From assembly GCA_003254885.1 (NCBI GenBank), contig QANT01005778.1, forward strand, positions 54,547 to 118,546: 64,000 nt of DNA, given 5' to 3'. This DNA is from Purshia tridentata (lineage: Eukaryota; Streptophyta; Magnoliopsida; Rosales; Rosaceae). How positions within the stretch are numbered: position 1 is the stretch's first letter; every line of letters starts with the position of its first letter. Of the stretch, positions 16,924 to 33,716 are shown piece after piece. The notes under the pieces were generated by a model. The model saw only the letters and a list, made by a program, of their open reading frames with translations. It had not been told where the DNA came from and ran no database searches. The translations under genes were made by a program, and so were the position numbers.

Positions 16924-17745
16924 TTTGCGTAATTATCTGGAACATTAGCATGACAAGAAGGGTCATTTTCATATTGCCAAAAGGTCCTCTAAGAACAGTG
17001 ATTGACTGTGACAAATGAAAATTTCTTCTTGAGATTTCACTTATCATTAGCATGTTAGATCACTATTTTCACATATGGTTGCCTTTTGATTTTATATTGA
17101 GGTTTCTAATTCACATATGGTTGCCTAATTCACGTGTTTCTAGAGGCCTATTTAGATCTTAAATTCCATTTCGTTGTCACGGTCAAAAAAAGAAGCATAC
17201 TACTATACTAGTGAGAGAGGAGTCTGGCCGGTGGTCAAGTGAAAAGATGAGAATGTGAAAACTTAAAAATCAGGAGAATATGGCTCATTAAATGACTCTG
17301 GCAAATTGGCAAATAATGGCTCACAATGAATCTGATCAAAAAAAGAGATACAGTGAACAAATTGTATTGCTATCATTGATACATTGAATGAATTTGAGTG
17401 TCTTTGTACAATATTTTTGGTAGATTGCCAACAAAGGAGTAGAAAATTACACATTAGTGGTAAATGAACTGGTATTTACTCTTCAGTTTTTCTTAATCTT
17501 TCAAGACAGAAAAACTTACAGGACTCTTATTCCGAGGAGCCTGAATGAGAATTAGTTGCTTCAAAACCCACTACCTTTCTTCAGGCCTTGGAACCTGAGG
17601 CTTTCGATCAAGCCTCAGAGCTCCAGCCGATATAGGCGAGAAAAAAATACAGGCGCCGAAGGCAGCATCGAGAATTATATCTAATCACGTGAAAGTTAAA
17701 TGTAGTCGGGAACAAGCTCCTACTCCGTCTCATGGTTTGGCCAGG

Positions 17746-21744
<3,999 letters not shown>

Positions 21745-24110
21745 TTTCTCCTTCCACTTCAGTCCAATGTGCCCAAAGAGAACCAAACCATGCCAAAGTG
21801 AAATGTACTCAATCGCAAGCCATCTGCATTGTCATTATTGTTACAATGCACAAAAAATACGGTTCATTGAATGCAGTTCAAGCATTGTGAAAATGAAATT
21901 CGGAAACAAACAACCACAATCGAAAAGCAAATGAAAAATGTTGCAAAATTTTTAGGAACAAGACAGATGGGGCTGACAATTCGGATTACCGCGGAAAATT
22001 AGCGTCAGACAGAAAAAGAAATATGATCCGCGAAACCCTAGAGAGAGTCCGCCATTTTCGGTGGGGGCTTGGAAATGGGCTTGGGCTTTGGCTCCGGAGC
22101 TCGGTAGAAACTCCGACGTCTCTCTCTCTCCCTCTCTCCCTCCCTCCCCCCAATTTTATATTTATATATATAGCTTTTCCTTGTTGCTTTTTTAAAAAAT
22201 AATTAAAATAAAAAAGCAAATTTTGGCACTCGATTTTAATTATCTGTTTTTATTGTTTGTTATTTCTTGATGCGTTGGATCTCACGAGAAATTGATCCGA
22301 GAAGATTCGCATGGGGGCAGCTACCATGTTCTATGTGCAGCGAGAGAGCGTACTACGTGCCCCTTCATTCTTCTTAAGCACAATCCCAATTATTTTGTCC
22401 CGAAAATAATAATATGATATTATATTTTCAAATTTTAAATTTTAAATTTTCGGTCAAAACAAAAATATATATCTTCAAGTTTTTTAATGGAAAATCTAAG
22501 ATCGTATCAATTTTGAATTAAACGAGGAGTACTAATGCATGAACTTAAAATGAAGTGCGAAAAGAGTATTTAATGAAGTAAGAGCAATGTTTAAAATTGA
22601 CAACAAGATATTATATATTAAATTTATGTGAACCTTGTTGTTCTAATTTTATATTAAAGCAATTATGTCATTAAATTAATCTAATAACTAGTTGATAAAT
22701 TTCTATAATTTTTTTATTTTTTATAAACAAACGTAAGTTTAATGAAATCGAATAATCATCTTGAAAGGTGATGCAACACAACATTCTCACGACTGCAAGT
22801 TGCAGTCACTTGCTAGAAGGTTTCTTGCATTAAGAGCAACAAACATGGGGCCATCCCCAGACCCTTTGACAATACATATGATCAACCAGAAAACAAGATA
22901 AGAGTGCAAAGTAAGCTCAGACAATGGATAAAGCCACAGCCAATTGATAAATAGCCACTAAATCACCCCCAAAATCATGTGAATTGAACAATTTTATGAA
23001 CTGAGTTGAACTTAAAGTGTTGCTATAGTTAGGTGGTTGTGGATTGAAGTTGGAGAAGCATTGCCATCAGAAAATGACAGCACGAAGTAGTTGGACAAGC
23101 AAAAAGCTTTCTTAAGTTTCCCCAAAATAGCCTATTTTGTATTCTTGCAGAGAGAAATTGTGTGCTATACCAAACTCAAAACACTCACCCTTTTGTTGTG
23201 CAGATCACATGAAATCAGCCCTTCCACAAACAGTTGAACCTTAGCTCATGAATCCAATTCAAGAGAAACTCAAGACAATATAAGACAAAACATGAACCTA
23301 CTGCTTTTTATGTCCAAGCATGAAGTCTATTTTTAGGTAACCATATTTTTCACAGTAAAGATCTAAATCAAAACATACATAGCCTAAGGTAGAAATTTGG
23401 ACATTGTTAACAAATTTTTCTGCAAATTGAGCTGGTAAGTAGTATTTTCTGCACATTTTTTCGCACAAATTTTGCTACCACGAGCAGGATGATACTCCAG
23501 CCATAGAAAACCATGAAATAATGGGCAAATCCGGGTCAAGGTAGAAATAATATTTGAGTACAGAGGCAAACTGATACTACCACTAAAAGTTGGAGCTGTG
23601 TCATAATAAGATCATCTATATTATAAATATACCATTGTACATACATCACATTCAATGTAACCAACAGACTGAAAGCCAATGTTTCACTTACACAATGTAG
23701 AATGCCTCATACAATGTCCTCAAAGAATCATATAAATCATGTGTCATTCACATGTTGATGCTCCTATCATATGGCCCCGTCATCAATAGAATCTTTTTCT
23801 CAAACCAGGAAAGAGATTGCAGACTGATCTTGTTGCAAATTTCCTTGACAGATTGATTGATCACAACATATTGGCCATAGGCAGGCCATCAGGGCTTCAC
23901 CGTGTAACAACAAACCCGAAAGCTGGAGCTGGGGATTCATCTTACTGCCATCCTTATTTCTATAATCTAGAAAGGGAAATACCCATCATGGGGTCAACTA
24001 AGGACTATATAAAACAAGTATTAAAAATATGGTGCAAACGAAAATTGCTTTTCTCACTTGTATATCTTACTTTTGAATTTGAACTTTTATCTAACAGCCT
24101 AATAGGAAGA
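21745..24110. other. Intergenic region between NDR kinase and ABCI genes
   Basis: Contains the NDR 5' leader (21745 to about 22150, with a CT-rich tract at 22112-22150), then AT-rich sequence. The part nearest 24110 is probably the ABCI 3' UTR. A 106-codon open frame at 23817-24137 overlaps the ABCI stop region on the other strand and looks like chance. Nothing else recognised. Confidence 0.65.
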
Positions 24111-26405
24111 TCAGCGGTAATACGCCATGTGTCTTGATGACTTAAATGGAGAAGCACCCAAAGGTGAGGTCTTTTGAGTTTGCGCAGGAGGATTGATGGA
24201 TTTCTTTTTCTCACGCTTGGTTTCAGCACGGAGCCAGGACTCAACAACAGAGAGCAGATTGGCTGAACTCTTCAACTCGTCAACCTCAGATAACCTCTCC
24301 GTCCTCTTTAGCTCACCATCTTGGATGTAAGCCAGATGGGTTGCCCATGTTTCCAACCCATCAAAAATATGGGTTGCATATACAACTGTAGCTCCTCTCT
24401 ATAATTAACACAAAATTTGAATAATAATTATAACGGACTAACAGAGTAAGACAGGCCCAATGAACAGAGTATAAAGATGCGACTTGAATTGCTTAACCAG
24501 ACAATCAAAAGTGCATGATCATGATGTTGGTCCTGGATAATACTTCAAGCAAGAAGCATCATATAATTCGTCCAGATGAAATGGCATGCAGTATCTCCCC
24601 ATTAAAAGCTACTCCACATCTCAGATCTGGAGTGTACACATGCATGTGAATGTTTTAACAGAAAGTTAAAGCAAGTCAGTACCTGGTCACATTCTTCCTT
24701 GAAGAAGTCCAATAAGTCCAGCCTAGCAACAACATCTAAGTCGACTGTTACCTCATCAAGCAAGAGAACCTGGGAATTTTTCAGAATACTTCAAGTTAGA
24801 AATAATTTTAAAATGCCAATATAACCTACTGGAAATTAAATCACAAGCAGACTCCAAATATAAAATGATGCTGCCATTAGGTGGAGATTCCAAGTTGCAG
24901 GATTTTTCAACCAAGCAATGGAATGAAATATGAAGCACTCACAGATCTCAATACAGTACACAATCAATCATCCCAAACAGCTTCAGGGGGAAAACGAAAC
25001 TGAGTTCAGATTGGGATTTTTTTTTTTTAAGAGCACTGAAGCTGGTAGTGCAGCCATTTCATTTTGTTTGTACAAATCCATAATCAAGATTCCATGATAC
25101 CTTAAAAGGATGAAGAAGCCCCATGCAGATTTGGACTCGACGCCTTTGCCCATCAGATACTTTATGCATTCGCCACTGCAGATCTATATCAAGCAGCTCA
25201 ATCAACTTATCTCTCCTAACAGGATCAGTCCCTTCAACTGCCAAAAGTCGTGAAAATGCTAATTAACCTCAAATCCTCAAATAGATTGAACTTCTAACAA
25301 TATTTGTGATGAACAAGGTTCAACGCCATCATGAATTGAAAAAAAAAAAAAAAAAAGAAGAAAAACAACGTGACAAAAAACCATAGGTAGCAACTAGCCA
25401 TAAGATGCAAAGTTGCATTGTAGAATTCAATCTACACACTAAGTTTTGGCTTTACTCTTCTTTGGAAAAAGGCCACACACTTTCACCGGGGAGGGATGGT
25501 AATAGACATAGAATACAGTGAAATTTATGAAAAGTATAAAAAAGTTAGCATGCTAGTCAAAATTACCCACCTCCAAATATCATATGTTCAGCAGAGAAGT
25601 CTCCCTGGAGTGGCAGCTCTCCCTGAAAGTTTTCAAACACAAGTATATTCAGTTTCAGTTTGTTCATACACTTGCACTGGCTCATGATTATGAGTATTTT
25701 AGCTTGCATGGCTAGTAATCTCCACTGCCTTTCTTTGAGTGTGTGTGTGCGCGCGCGCGCGCGCATACAAGCAAGTGTTTTTGAGCTAACTATTAGCCAG
25801 AAGGCCTAAAATGCATAGACCATGACACCCATATAATTGAAAATTGAGAGCTTTCAGCCAAAATCACTAATCAATATGAAATATTGCATGTAGAAAATGG
25901 TTTTTTTTTTTTTTCAATTTGGCATCAGAGCTTGTTCAAGAACTCACAGCAGAGCCAACAGTTTTGCTCCAAGAGCCACCCAAGTAAGCTAAGTCGCCGC
26001 TACAAACCAAATGAATGTCGTGAAAAGCTGAGCAATTCAACACCCGCACAACATCTCTCCCTCCCACCATTTGCTTCCCTGCTAGAATCTTCAGCAGGGT
26101 GGTCTTACCTGCAAAACCGATTAGCGGTCTCGTATTAGCTTCGAAAAGCGAGTCCTTTACGCTGTACTGCTTTCCTGGAAATTGAGTTTCCGAGAAAACA
26201 AACAGACCTAAGACAATTGTGAAACCGATGAAACAAAGTCTGGTTTTCTATTACCAGATCCGTTGGCGCCCACGAGAAGGCATCGCGATCCGGGCGATAT
26301 CTCGAGGCTGAAATCGTAGAACAGCGGAGGTTGAGCGTCGTATGCAAATTGCATGCCATTGACTCTGATACCGCTCGATTTCTCTTCTTCTCCTCTGTCC
26401 GCCAT
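24111..26405 (-). CDS. Soluble ABC-type ATPase, ABCI19/20/21 group
   Basis: Single-nucleotide-binding-domain ABC protein without membrane segments. Arabidopsis relatives ABCI19-21 form a complex reported near the ER and linked to cytokinin response. Six exons: 26255-26405, 25948-26108, 25571-25622, 25101-25237, 24683-24769, 24111-24398, giving 291 residues. It begins [20 protein letters not shown]. Walker A (GANGSGKTT) is split by intron 1 between the Gly and Lys codons. The signature motif is [20 protein letters not shown] rather than the usual SGGQ. Walker B is [12 protein letters not shown] and the switch His lies in YATHIFDGL. The C-terminal tail after about residue 240 is basic (ETKREKKKS). 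A 31-bp alternating purine-pyrimidine tract lies in intron 2. The CCR4-NOT-linked yeast protein CAF16 is a related fold, so that role is an alternative; the family call is firm. Confidence 0.93.
25739..25769. repeat. (GT)n(GC)n alternating purine-pyrimidine tract
   Basis: A 31-bp run of strictly alternating purine and pyrimidine, mostly GTGTGT then GCGCGC, ending in ATAC, inside an intron of the ABCI gene. Such tracts can adopt Z-DNA under negative supercoiling. Confidence 0.93.
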
Positions 26406-27535
26406 GTTTGCTCTGCAAGTATGGTAGTACGGAGCTGATCGTGTTCTCTTGGGTCAATTTATGAATACGAATTGGGGGGTACTAATAAGATGCGGAAGGG
26501 CGTTGGCTGTCTTGGTGGTCGCACTGCTTGGCTACGCGTGGCGAGATGATAAGGTGGCCACGTAGCCGACCGAATTGTAAGAGGGAATGAATCTGGTATA
26601 TAAGCGGCCACGAGAGCTGATTGGAAGGTCCCGCTCACTTAAGTTTCTGAGACGTGGCCATAAACCAATGGTCAATCGGAAGTAGAAGCAGTTGGTAAAA
26701 CATTGACCTGGTGGCCATATTAATTGGTAAATAAAAATTGATAATTTTAGTATTATTGTTTCTCTTATTTTTAAATAAGGCAATTGAAGTATTATAATCT
26801 ACGAAAATATTCTAAAGGTAATTGATTAGCAAATTAATACAAGCTAATTGGTTAGCAATTCGTGTATATATATATTATTAAAAATGCTGCATTTGTATGT
26901 ATTTGTATTTTTAAAAATAATTTGGATTCATATGTTATTGTTTGGGGAGAATTTTTAAGTAGCCCAAGAAAATGACAACAGACGACATGTCGTTTTTTCT
27001 ACCTAACGATAGTTTTTATCGGAGGCTGAGACTGAGAGGGCGCGCGAGTTATTAATCGGGTTCCCCTAGCGCGCCATAGAAAGAACCTCCTCGGTTACGA
27101 GTTACGACCGTCGCTCAAGAAAAGAGCAAACAAATAACTAATGGCTGCAATTTACCAAAAAGAAAATACAAACAAATAGCAGCTGCAAAACCCTCCCTCA
27201 GAGAGAGACTGGGAGAGAGGTTTCGTTTCTGCGACTCTACGTTTTGCACAGAATAGAATCCGATTTTTGGTTTAAGCAAAATCCGAATCATTATTGATTT
27301 CGTTTGACCATCACTATGTCAAAAATCGGTAAGTAAGTAATTGAATTTCGTTCATTGTGATTGCTTGGTCACACAATCTGTGATTGAATTCTGTTTCGTG
27401 CTTTTACATTTGATTCACTGCTTAATTGCATGCGAACGAATGCCTAATTGCTTCTGCTACTTGAAATGTCAAGATAAAATTGCCCTATTTTACAAAGTTG
27501 CGTTAGAGATCAAGTGATCGAAGTGATGCAATAGG
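26406..27535. other. Divergent promoter region between ABCI and CSB genes
   Basis: About 1.1 kb serving as promoter and 5' leaders for two divergent genes. Near the CSB side, a 5' UTR exon probably ends at 27328 (ATCG then GTAAGT) and its intron ends at 27534 (GCAATAG). No other gene is seen. Confidence 0.65.
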
Positions 27536-27567
27536 ATGGAGGAAGAAGAAGATAGGATTTTGCTAAG
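27316..27567 (+). promoter_or_regulatory. Spliced upstream ORF overlapping the CSB start codon
   Basis: ATG at 27316 lies in the inferred 5' UTR exon ending at 27328. Joined to 27535 it would read [14 protein letters not shown] and stop, out of frame with and overlapping the main ATG at 27536. If transcription starts upstream of 27316, ribosomes would meet this start first. The splice is inferred from a good donor and acceptor only. Confidence 0.45.
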
Positions 27568-30500
27568 CAGTTTGGGCGTAACGTCGGCGAATCCTGAAGA
27601 TATCGAGAGAAACATTTTGTCCGAGGTATTGAAATGATGGAATTCGTTTGTTTCATCTTCATTTACTAATTGCATTGTATCCATTAATGCTTTAATCCAA
27701 ACCGTGTTTGTTTTAGTTGCAAAAAGACATGAAGAATAATCGAATAGTTAATCAAGTATTAGAATTTGACAGTAGGTAATGTTTAAGTGCAGGTGCAGAG
27801 CAATGGCAATGCTAGTAACGTTAGTGAAGTTGGAGGGAGCACTGAGGAGGAACCTCTTGAGAAATCTGAAAGCATTGATCCATCGGCTGCCAGCCAAGCC
27901 AAACTCTATAACAAGTTGAGGGCAGTTGAGTTTGAAATTGATGCTGTTGCATCCACTGTTGAAGTTGAACAAGCTGGGGAGGAAGACGGTGCTTGTGATG
28001 TTGATGATGGCACGGAGTCGGGGGACAAGGAGGACCGTGTTTGGGTTTCTCCTGCCAGGTTAAACCTTCAGTATGCCTTAGCTACTGATCGACTAAGAAG
28101 TCTAAAGAAAACAAAGGTTCAAATTGAGAAAGAGCTTTTGGATTTGTGCAAGCACAAACCTTCCAAGGTTGTTGAGCATGACAAAGTCTTATCGAGTATT
28201 GTCAGGGAAGAGCCTACACCCAAGAGGAAGTTGAAACAAGTTCAGAAACAAGTTCAGAAACAAGTCCAGAAATCTGGCAAAAATTTAAAAAAGCGGCTTA
28301 AAACAGTGTCATTTGATGAGGATGATGATTTTGACGCCGTGTTGGATTCAGCATCTGCAGGCTTTGTTGAAACAGTGAGTTGAACTGAACATAGCTCTTT
28401 AATCTTTTTCACCTTGTGCTGCTTTGTAAAATTTGCTGTGGGTTAGAAGGGATTAACTAATTATGCATTATGTTTGTAAAAGATTTTATATATTGTTTCC
28501 AGTTGATCAAGGGGAAAAAAAGGAAGAGAAAGGGATAACTAACTTTACGCTTTTGCCAGGAAAGGGATGAATTAGTTCGGAAAGGGATTTTAACTCCTTT
28601 CCATAAGCTTAAGGGATTTGAACGCCGCCTTCAAGAACCAGGGTCATCTCAGAGGGGTAATGTTCCTGCAGAAGAAGACAGAAATGATGATTTTGCTTCA
28701 GCCAGTATTGCTAGAACAGCCCAGTCAATCTCAGAGGCTGCAAAAGCTCGCCCAACTACCAAGCTGCTTGACTCAGAAGCTCTACCAAACCTGGATCCAC
28801 CCACTTATCCTTTTCAGAGGCTAAAGAAACCTCTCAAAATTCCTCAATCCCTAGAAAATGGTACACAGAAGCATAAAAGAACGCGAATGAAAAGGAAACG
28901 TCCTTTGCCTGACAAAAGATGGAGAAAGCGTATTGCTCGTGAGGAGATGCATTTGCATGAAAGTGGTATGTTCAATATTCTCCTTACTTGTGGTGTTTGG
29001 TTGTTGTATGGCACTGCCAAATGTTTTGTACAGCAGAAAGTTGTTTTGATTGTTTATATCATTTTGACAAGAGCTTACCAAACATGTTGTTCCATATCAT
29101 TGTTTGCTAAGGCCTTGCCTGATTTCAATCTAGGGTATAATAGGGTTTCTTCTTTGCACCTATTGACTAGCATGTGGTATCAGTGTGTTCTGTTGATATC
29201 CATGTTTTAGCTTAACTCCATGATTTCCAGAATGCATGTAGAGAGAAGTTTGTAAAGCTGGGAACTTCCCTTTGTTGGTTTTTAGGTCTTCAATGCTCCA
29301 TTTCTAGACTTTATGACTTTGCATATCATATGAGACGTGTTACTTCTCTTGCAGAAGATGCTGGGGAAAAGTTGAGCACTCCTAGCGGTGAAGAAGAAAA
29401 CCAAGAGGATACTGAAGATGTAGATGATAGTGAGTATCCTTATCTTACCCTTGAAGGGGGGTTGAACATCCCAGGGTACATTTTCAACCAACTCTTTGAC
29501 TATCAAAAGGTAGGGGTCCAGTGGCTATGGGAACTGCATTGCCAAAGAGCAGGTGGAATTATTGGAGATGAAATGGGTCTTGGTAAAACTATTCAGGTCC
29601 TAACTTTCCTCGGTGCATTGCATTTCAGTGGTATGTATAAACCAAGCATTATTGTCTGCCCAGTTACACTTTTGCGGCAATGGAGAAGGGAGGCTCAGAA
29701 ATGGTACCCAAGTTTTCATGTGGAGTTACTTCATGAATCTGCTCGGGATCCTGTTAAAAGAAAAAAGCGATCTGAATCTGATGAAACTGATTATGATAGT
29801 GAAGGCTCAGTGGACAGTGATTATGAGAGACACGTGTCTTCCAAAAACACCAAAAAGTGGGATTCCATGATAAACCGCGTTCTGAACTCAGAATCTGGAT
29901 TGCTCATTACAACTTATGAGCAACTCCGCATCTTAGGGGAACAGTTGCTTGACATTGAGTGGGGTTATGCAGTCCTGGATGAAGGACACCGGATCCGGAA
30001 TCCAAATGCGGAAGTCACTCTAGTTTGTAAACAATTGCAAACAGTACACCGTATTATAATGACAGGTTCTCCAATTCAGAACAAGCTGACTGAACTGTGG
30101 TCCTTGTTTGATTTTGTTTTCCCTGGAAAGTTGGGGGTTTTGCCTGTTTTTGAGGTAGAGTTTGCAGTTCCCATATCTGTTGGTGGTTATGCGAATGCTT
30201 CACCATTGCAAGTATCCACAGCATACAGGTTTGCATTTTGATATGTTTTAAATTTAAACAAAGTATCTGACATCTAAATTTATAGTGTGCATAATCTGAA
30301 TTGTTACTTCTGTGCAAAGAATATTAAAAAATACTCATGAGTTATTTTTTTGTAACTGTTTAATATTGGAAAGTTCATTAATAATCTATTTGAGTTATTT
30401 GTAGGTTCACAATTTGAAAAAAATCAAATCAAATCAAAGGATAGATCGTTCATAAGATTTTTGTTTCCTTAACCGTCTATTTTCCCAAATTGTTCTCAGA

Positions 30501-32681
30501 ACCAATGCACATACATATTTTGATCTGAACTTTTTCATTGTGCAGGTGTGCTGTGGTTCTGCGAGATTTGATCATGCCGTATCTCCTCCGGCGTATGAAG
30601 GCTGATGTCAATGCCCATCTTCCTAAGAAGACTGAACATGTCATCTTTTGCAGCCTCACTGCTGAGCAACGATCTGCATATAGAGCATTTCTTGCCAGCT
30701 CTGATGTGGAACAGATTTTGGATGGGAATAGGAATTCGCTTTATGGAATTGATGTGATGCGTAAGATTTGCAACCACCCTGATCTACTTGAGAGGGAACA
30801 CGCCGACCAGAATCCAGATTATGGGAATCTTGAACGCAGTGGGAAAATGAAAGTTGTTTCCCAAGTGCTTAAAGTTTGGAAGGAGCAAGGCCATCGTGTT
30901 CTTCTTTTTACACAAACTCAACAAATGCTTGACATTATCGAAAGTTTTTTGGTTGCTGGTGATTATAGCTACCGGAGGATGGATGGTCTTACTCCTATAA
31001 AACATAGAATGGCCCTAATAGATGAATTTAACAACTCAAATGATGTGTTTGTTTTCATTCTAACAACTAAGGTTGGTGGTTTAGGGACAAATTTAACTGG
31101 TGCAAACAGGGTGATCATCTTTGATCCTGACTGGAATCCTTCAACTGACATGCAGGTATTTTTGTGGGCTTGGATATTCTTTTAAATTGCAATTTGGATG
31201 CATATGTTGGAACTTCTAAACTAGTCTTCTCCATTGTAAAGGTTACTATATTTTTTGGTTTGTTAGATATGGTCCTCTTTGTGAAATCATCAATATTCAG
31301 GAGTATGGATTCTTCTGTTGTCTTTCTGGTTGAAATAATATATACAGGATTTTTTTTATATCCTTGTTTGCAAAAGCTTAAATCTTTCTGTGCTACCGAA
31401 TGCACTTATGTAATCTGAGCGCTTTTTACCAGGCAAGGGAGCGTGCTTGGCGTATTGGTCAAAAGCGGGATGTAACTATATATAGATTGATCACCCGCGG
31501 AACTATAGAGGAGAAAGTGTATCATAGACAGATTTACAAACATTTTCTCACCAACAAGATATTGAAAAACCCACAGCAGAGAAGGTTCTTTAAAGCTCGA
31601 GATATGAAGGATCTGTTCACTCTGAATGATGAGGGAGAGAGTGGGACTACTGAAACTGCTAATATATTTGGTCAGTTATCTGAAGATGCCAATGTTGTTG
31701 GTGCTCAGCAAGATGAGCACAATAAGCAAGAATCTCAAAAAATTTCTGTACCATGTGCCAATGGTGCTGTGGCTGACAAGGGAAAGAACTCAGAGATTGG
31801 ACCATCCAGGAGGAATGGGAAAGAAAAAGCTGATCACAGTGATGGCGAAGTAGATGAAGAAACAAATATTTTGAAGTGCCTATTTGACGCCCAAGGGATA
31901 CATGTAAATTTCTACCCCTTGTGTGCCTATATAAGCATTTTGTTCTCCCTTCTGTAGTGTCTTTTTGTTTTTGTTTTTTTTTTCTTTTTAACCTGGTGTC
32001 CAATTTTCACTTCAGAGTGCTTTGAACCATGATGTAATCATGAATGCCCATGATGAAGAGAAAATGAAGCTTGAGGAGCAGGCTTCCAAAGTTGCACAAA
32101 GAGCAGTAGAAGCATTGCGCCAGTCACGAGTGCTTCGAAGCCGAGACAGTGTATCTGTCCCCACATGGACTGGGAAGTCAGGAACTGCAGGTGCACCGTC
32201 ATCTGTCCGTGGGAAATTTGGTTCAACTGTGAATTCCCGGTTGATCAATAATACCAAACCCTCAGATGAAGTTTCCAACAACCGAACAAATGGTTTTGTG
32301 GCGGGGTCATCCGCTGGGAAGGCATTATCTTCTGCTGAAATACTGGCAAAAATTCAAGGAAACCAGGAAAGAGCTGTTGATGCTGGCTTTGAGCATCAGT
32401 TGGCGGTGGCTTCTAGTTCTTCTAACAGAGGGTCTTCTAGGGCATCACACAACCTAGGTGGAGTGCAACCTGAAGTACTGGTTCGTCAGATCTGTACATT
32501 TATCCAACAAAGAGGTGGAAGAACGGATTCAGCCACCATAGTGCAGCATTTTAAGGACAGAATACCCTCAAAGGATCTTCCCTTGTTCAAGAATCTTTTG
32601 AAGGAAATAGCAAAACTAGAGAAGAACCCGAATGGTGGATCAGTTTGGATTCTAAAGCCAGAGTTCCACCAACAAGAGTAA
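27536..32681 (+). CDS. CHR8: CSB/ERCC6-like SWI2/SNF2 DNA translocase (CHR8 type)
   Basis: Homologue of Cockayne syndrome B/Rad26, the ATPase that recognises stalled RNA polymerase II and starts transcription-coupled nucleotide excision repair. Seven exons: 27536-27625, 27793-28374, 28560-28965, 29355-30228, 30546-31155, 31433-31903, 32016-32681, giving 1232 residues. The acidic N-terminal part carries three copies of KQVQ (28226-28273). SNF2 motifs are clear: [11 protein letters not shown], Ia [43 protein letters not shown] and [14 protein letters not shown] Ser/Asp-rich, Lys/Arg-rich insert ([18 protein letters not shown]) separates motifs Ia and II. The C-terminal 75 residues ([20 protein letters not shown] onwards) match the winged-helix/ubiquitin-binding end of CSB. 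The start is chosen as the first ATG after the acceptor at 27534, and an overlapping uORF precedes it. Converges with the NECAP-like gene. Confidence 0.95.
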
Positions 32682-33716
32682 TCTCAATCACCAGTTCATT
32701 GCTTGAGAGTACTCATTAGTTGGTGGATAGTTAACCTCCAAAAATTCATGGTATATCTGAAGCAATGTTCCATCTGTGATCCTTGAAGCTTCCAAGTGGG
32801 TCGCCTATTTTTTCCTCCTTCTTTTTTTGAGTTTCCTCCATTGTCGTTGTTGTTAATATCTTTTGCAGGGCAAAGGTGACAAAAATTTCGTAGCTTTTGG
32901 GGCATTATTGCAATTTTTTGATCATTACCACACTGAATGGATACATTTTCTCTGTACAGTAATTGATAGAGTTCTCCTCCCACTTAACAACAATGCCTCA
33001 ATAGATTGGTTTGGTAGAGTTTATTCTCTTTTATAAATGATCTCATACAAGGTCTTTCTGGGATTTCATTGTGATATACATATTGATTTCGAAGCACCTT
33101 GTTCAACTGGTCAGTTCGAGCCTTCTACTCTAGCCGTCTTGTACAAATTCCACACAGTAGCACCATTATTGTATATTTGTATCTAGGTAGACTTTCTATA
33201 TCGGGAATTACTCTCTTTTTTGGCCGCGATTCCAGGAATTACTTTTAATTATTTTGCTGTTATTATACTTGGATATGATTACTACTATTGATTGCAACTG
33301 AATCAACAAATCAGGTGCCATAACAAATGGTGTATTTACTTTAGGTCGAGCTCATTGCAAATGAATAAATAACAAGATACAATAAGGAACGCAAAATGAC
33401 AATCAATCATAGTCCACCAGAATATGTAAAATTGCAAAATGCATGTATTATCATCCAACAAAGATTAGAAAAAGAAACTAGCAAATGAAACAGATAATGA
33501 CACATTTCTCTATGCGAAAACTTGAAATTTAAAGTTGACAAAGAGCCGGCACAAAGAAAATTCACAGCAGGACAAAAGAAGATTGAAATATATTTCAGGA
33601 AAATATCATTTTCCATATATGGAAGTATTCTTTCTTTCTTTTCTCACATATTCATTCCTCACTCTCTCTTGAAAAAATTAAATGAAGACCCGATGGTAAT
33701 TAACATATGCTCACAA
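32682..33716. other. Intergenic region between convergent CSB and NECAP-like genes
   Basis: Tail-to-tail 3' UTR space, AT-rich with T runs. No coding or RNA gene recognised. Confidence 0.7.

Larger units (their letters stand above)
14292..17745. other. Intergenic region between the CKL and NDR kinase genes
   Basis: About 3.4 kb without a complete gene. From 14292 to about 14950 lies the CKL 5' leader/promoter with GA-rich tracts. Exon-like pieces of unknown origin lie at 15921-16279, and an inverted partial copy of the PP2A B'' gene at about 16478-16923. The segment 17460-17745 probably holds the NDR kinase 3' UTR. Confidence 0.75.
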
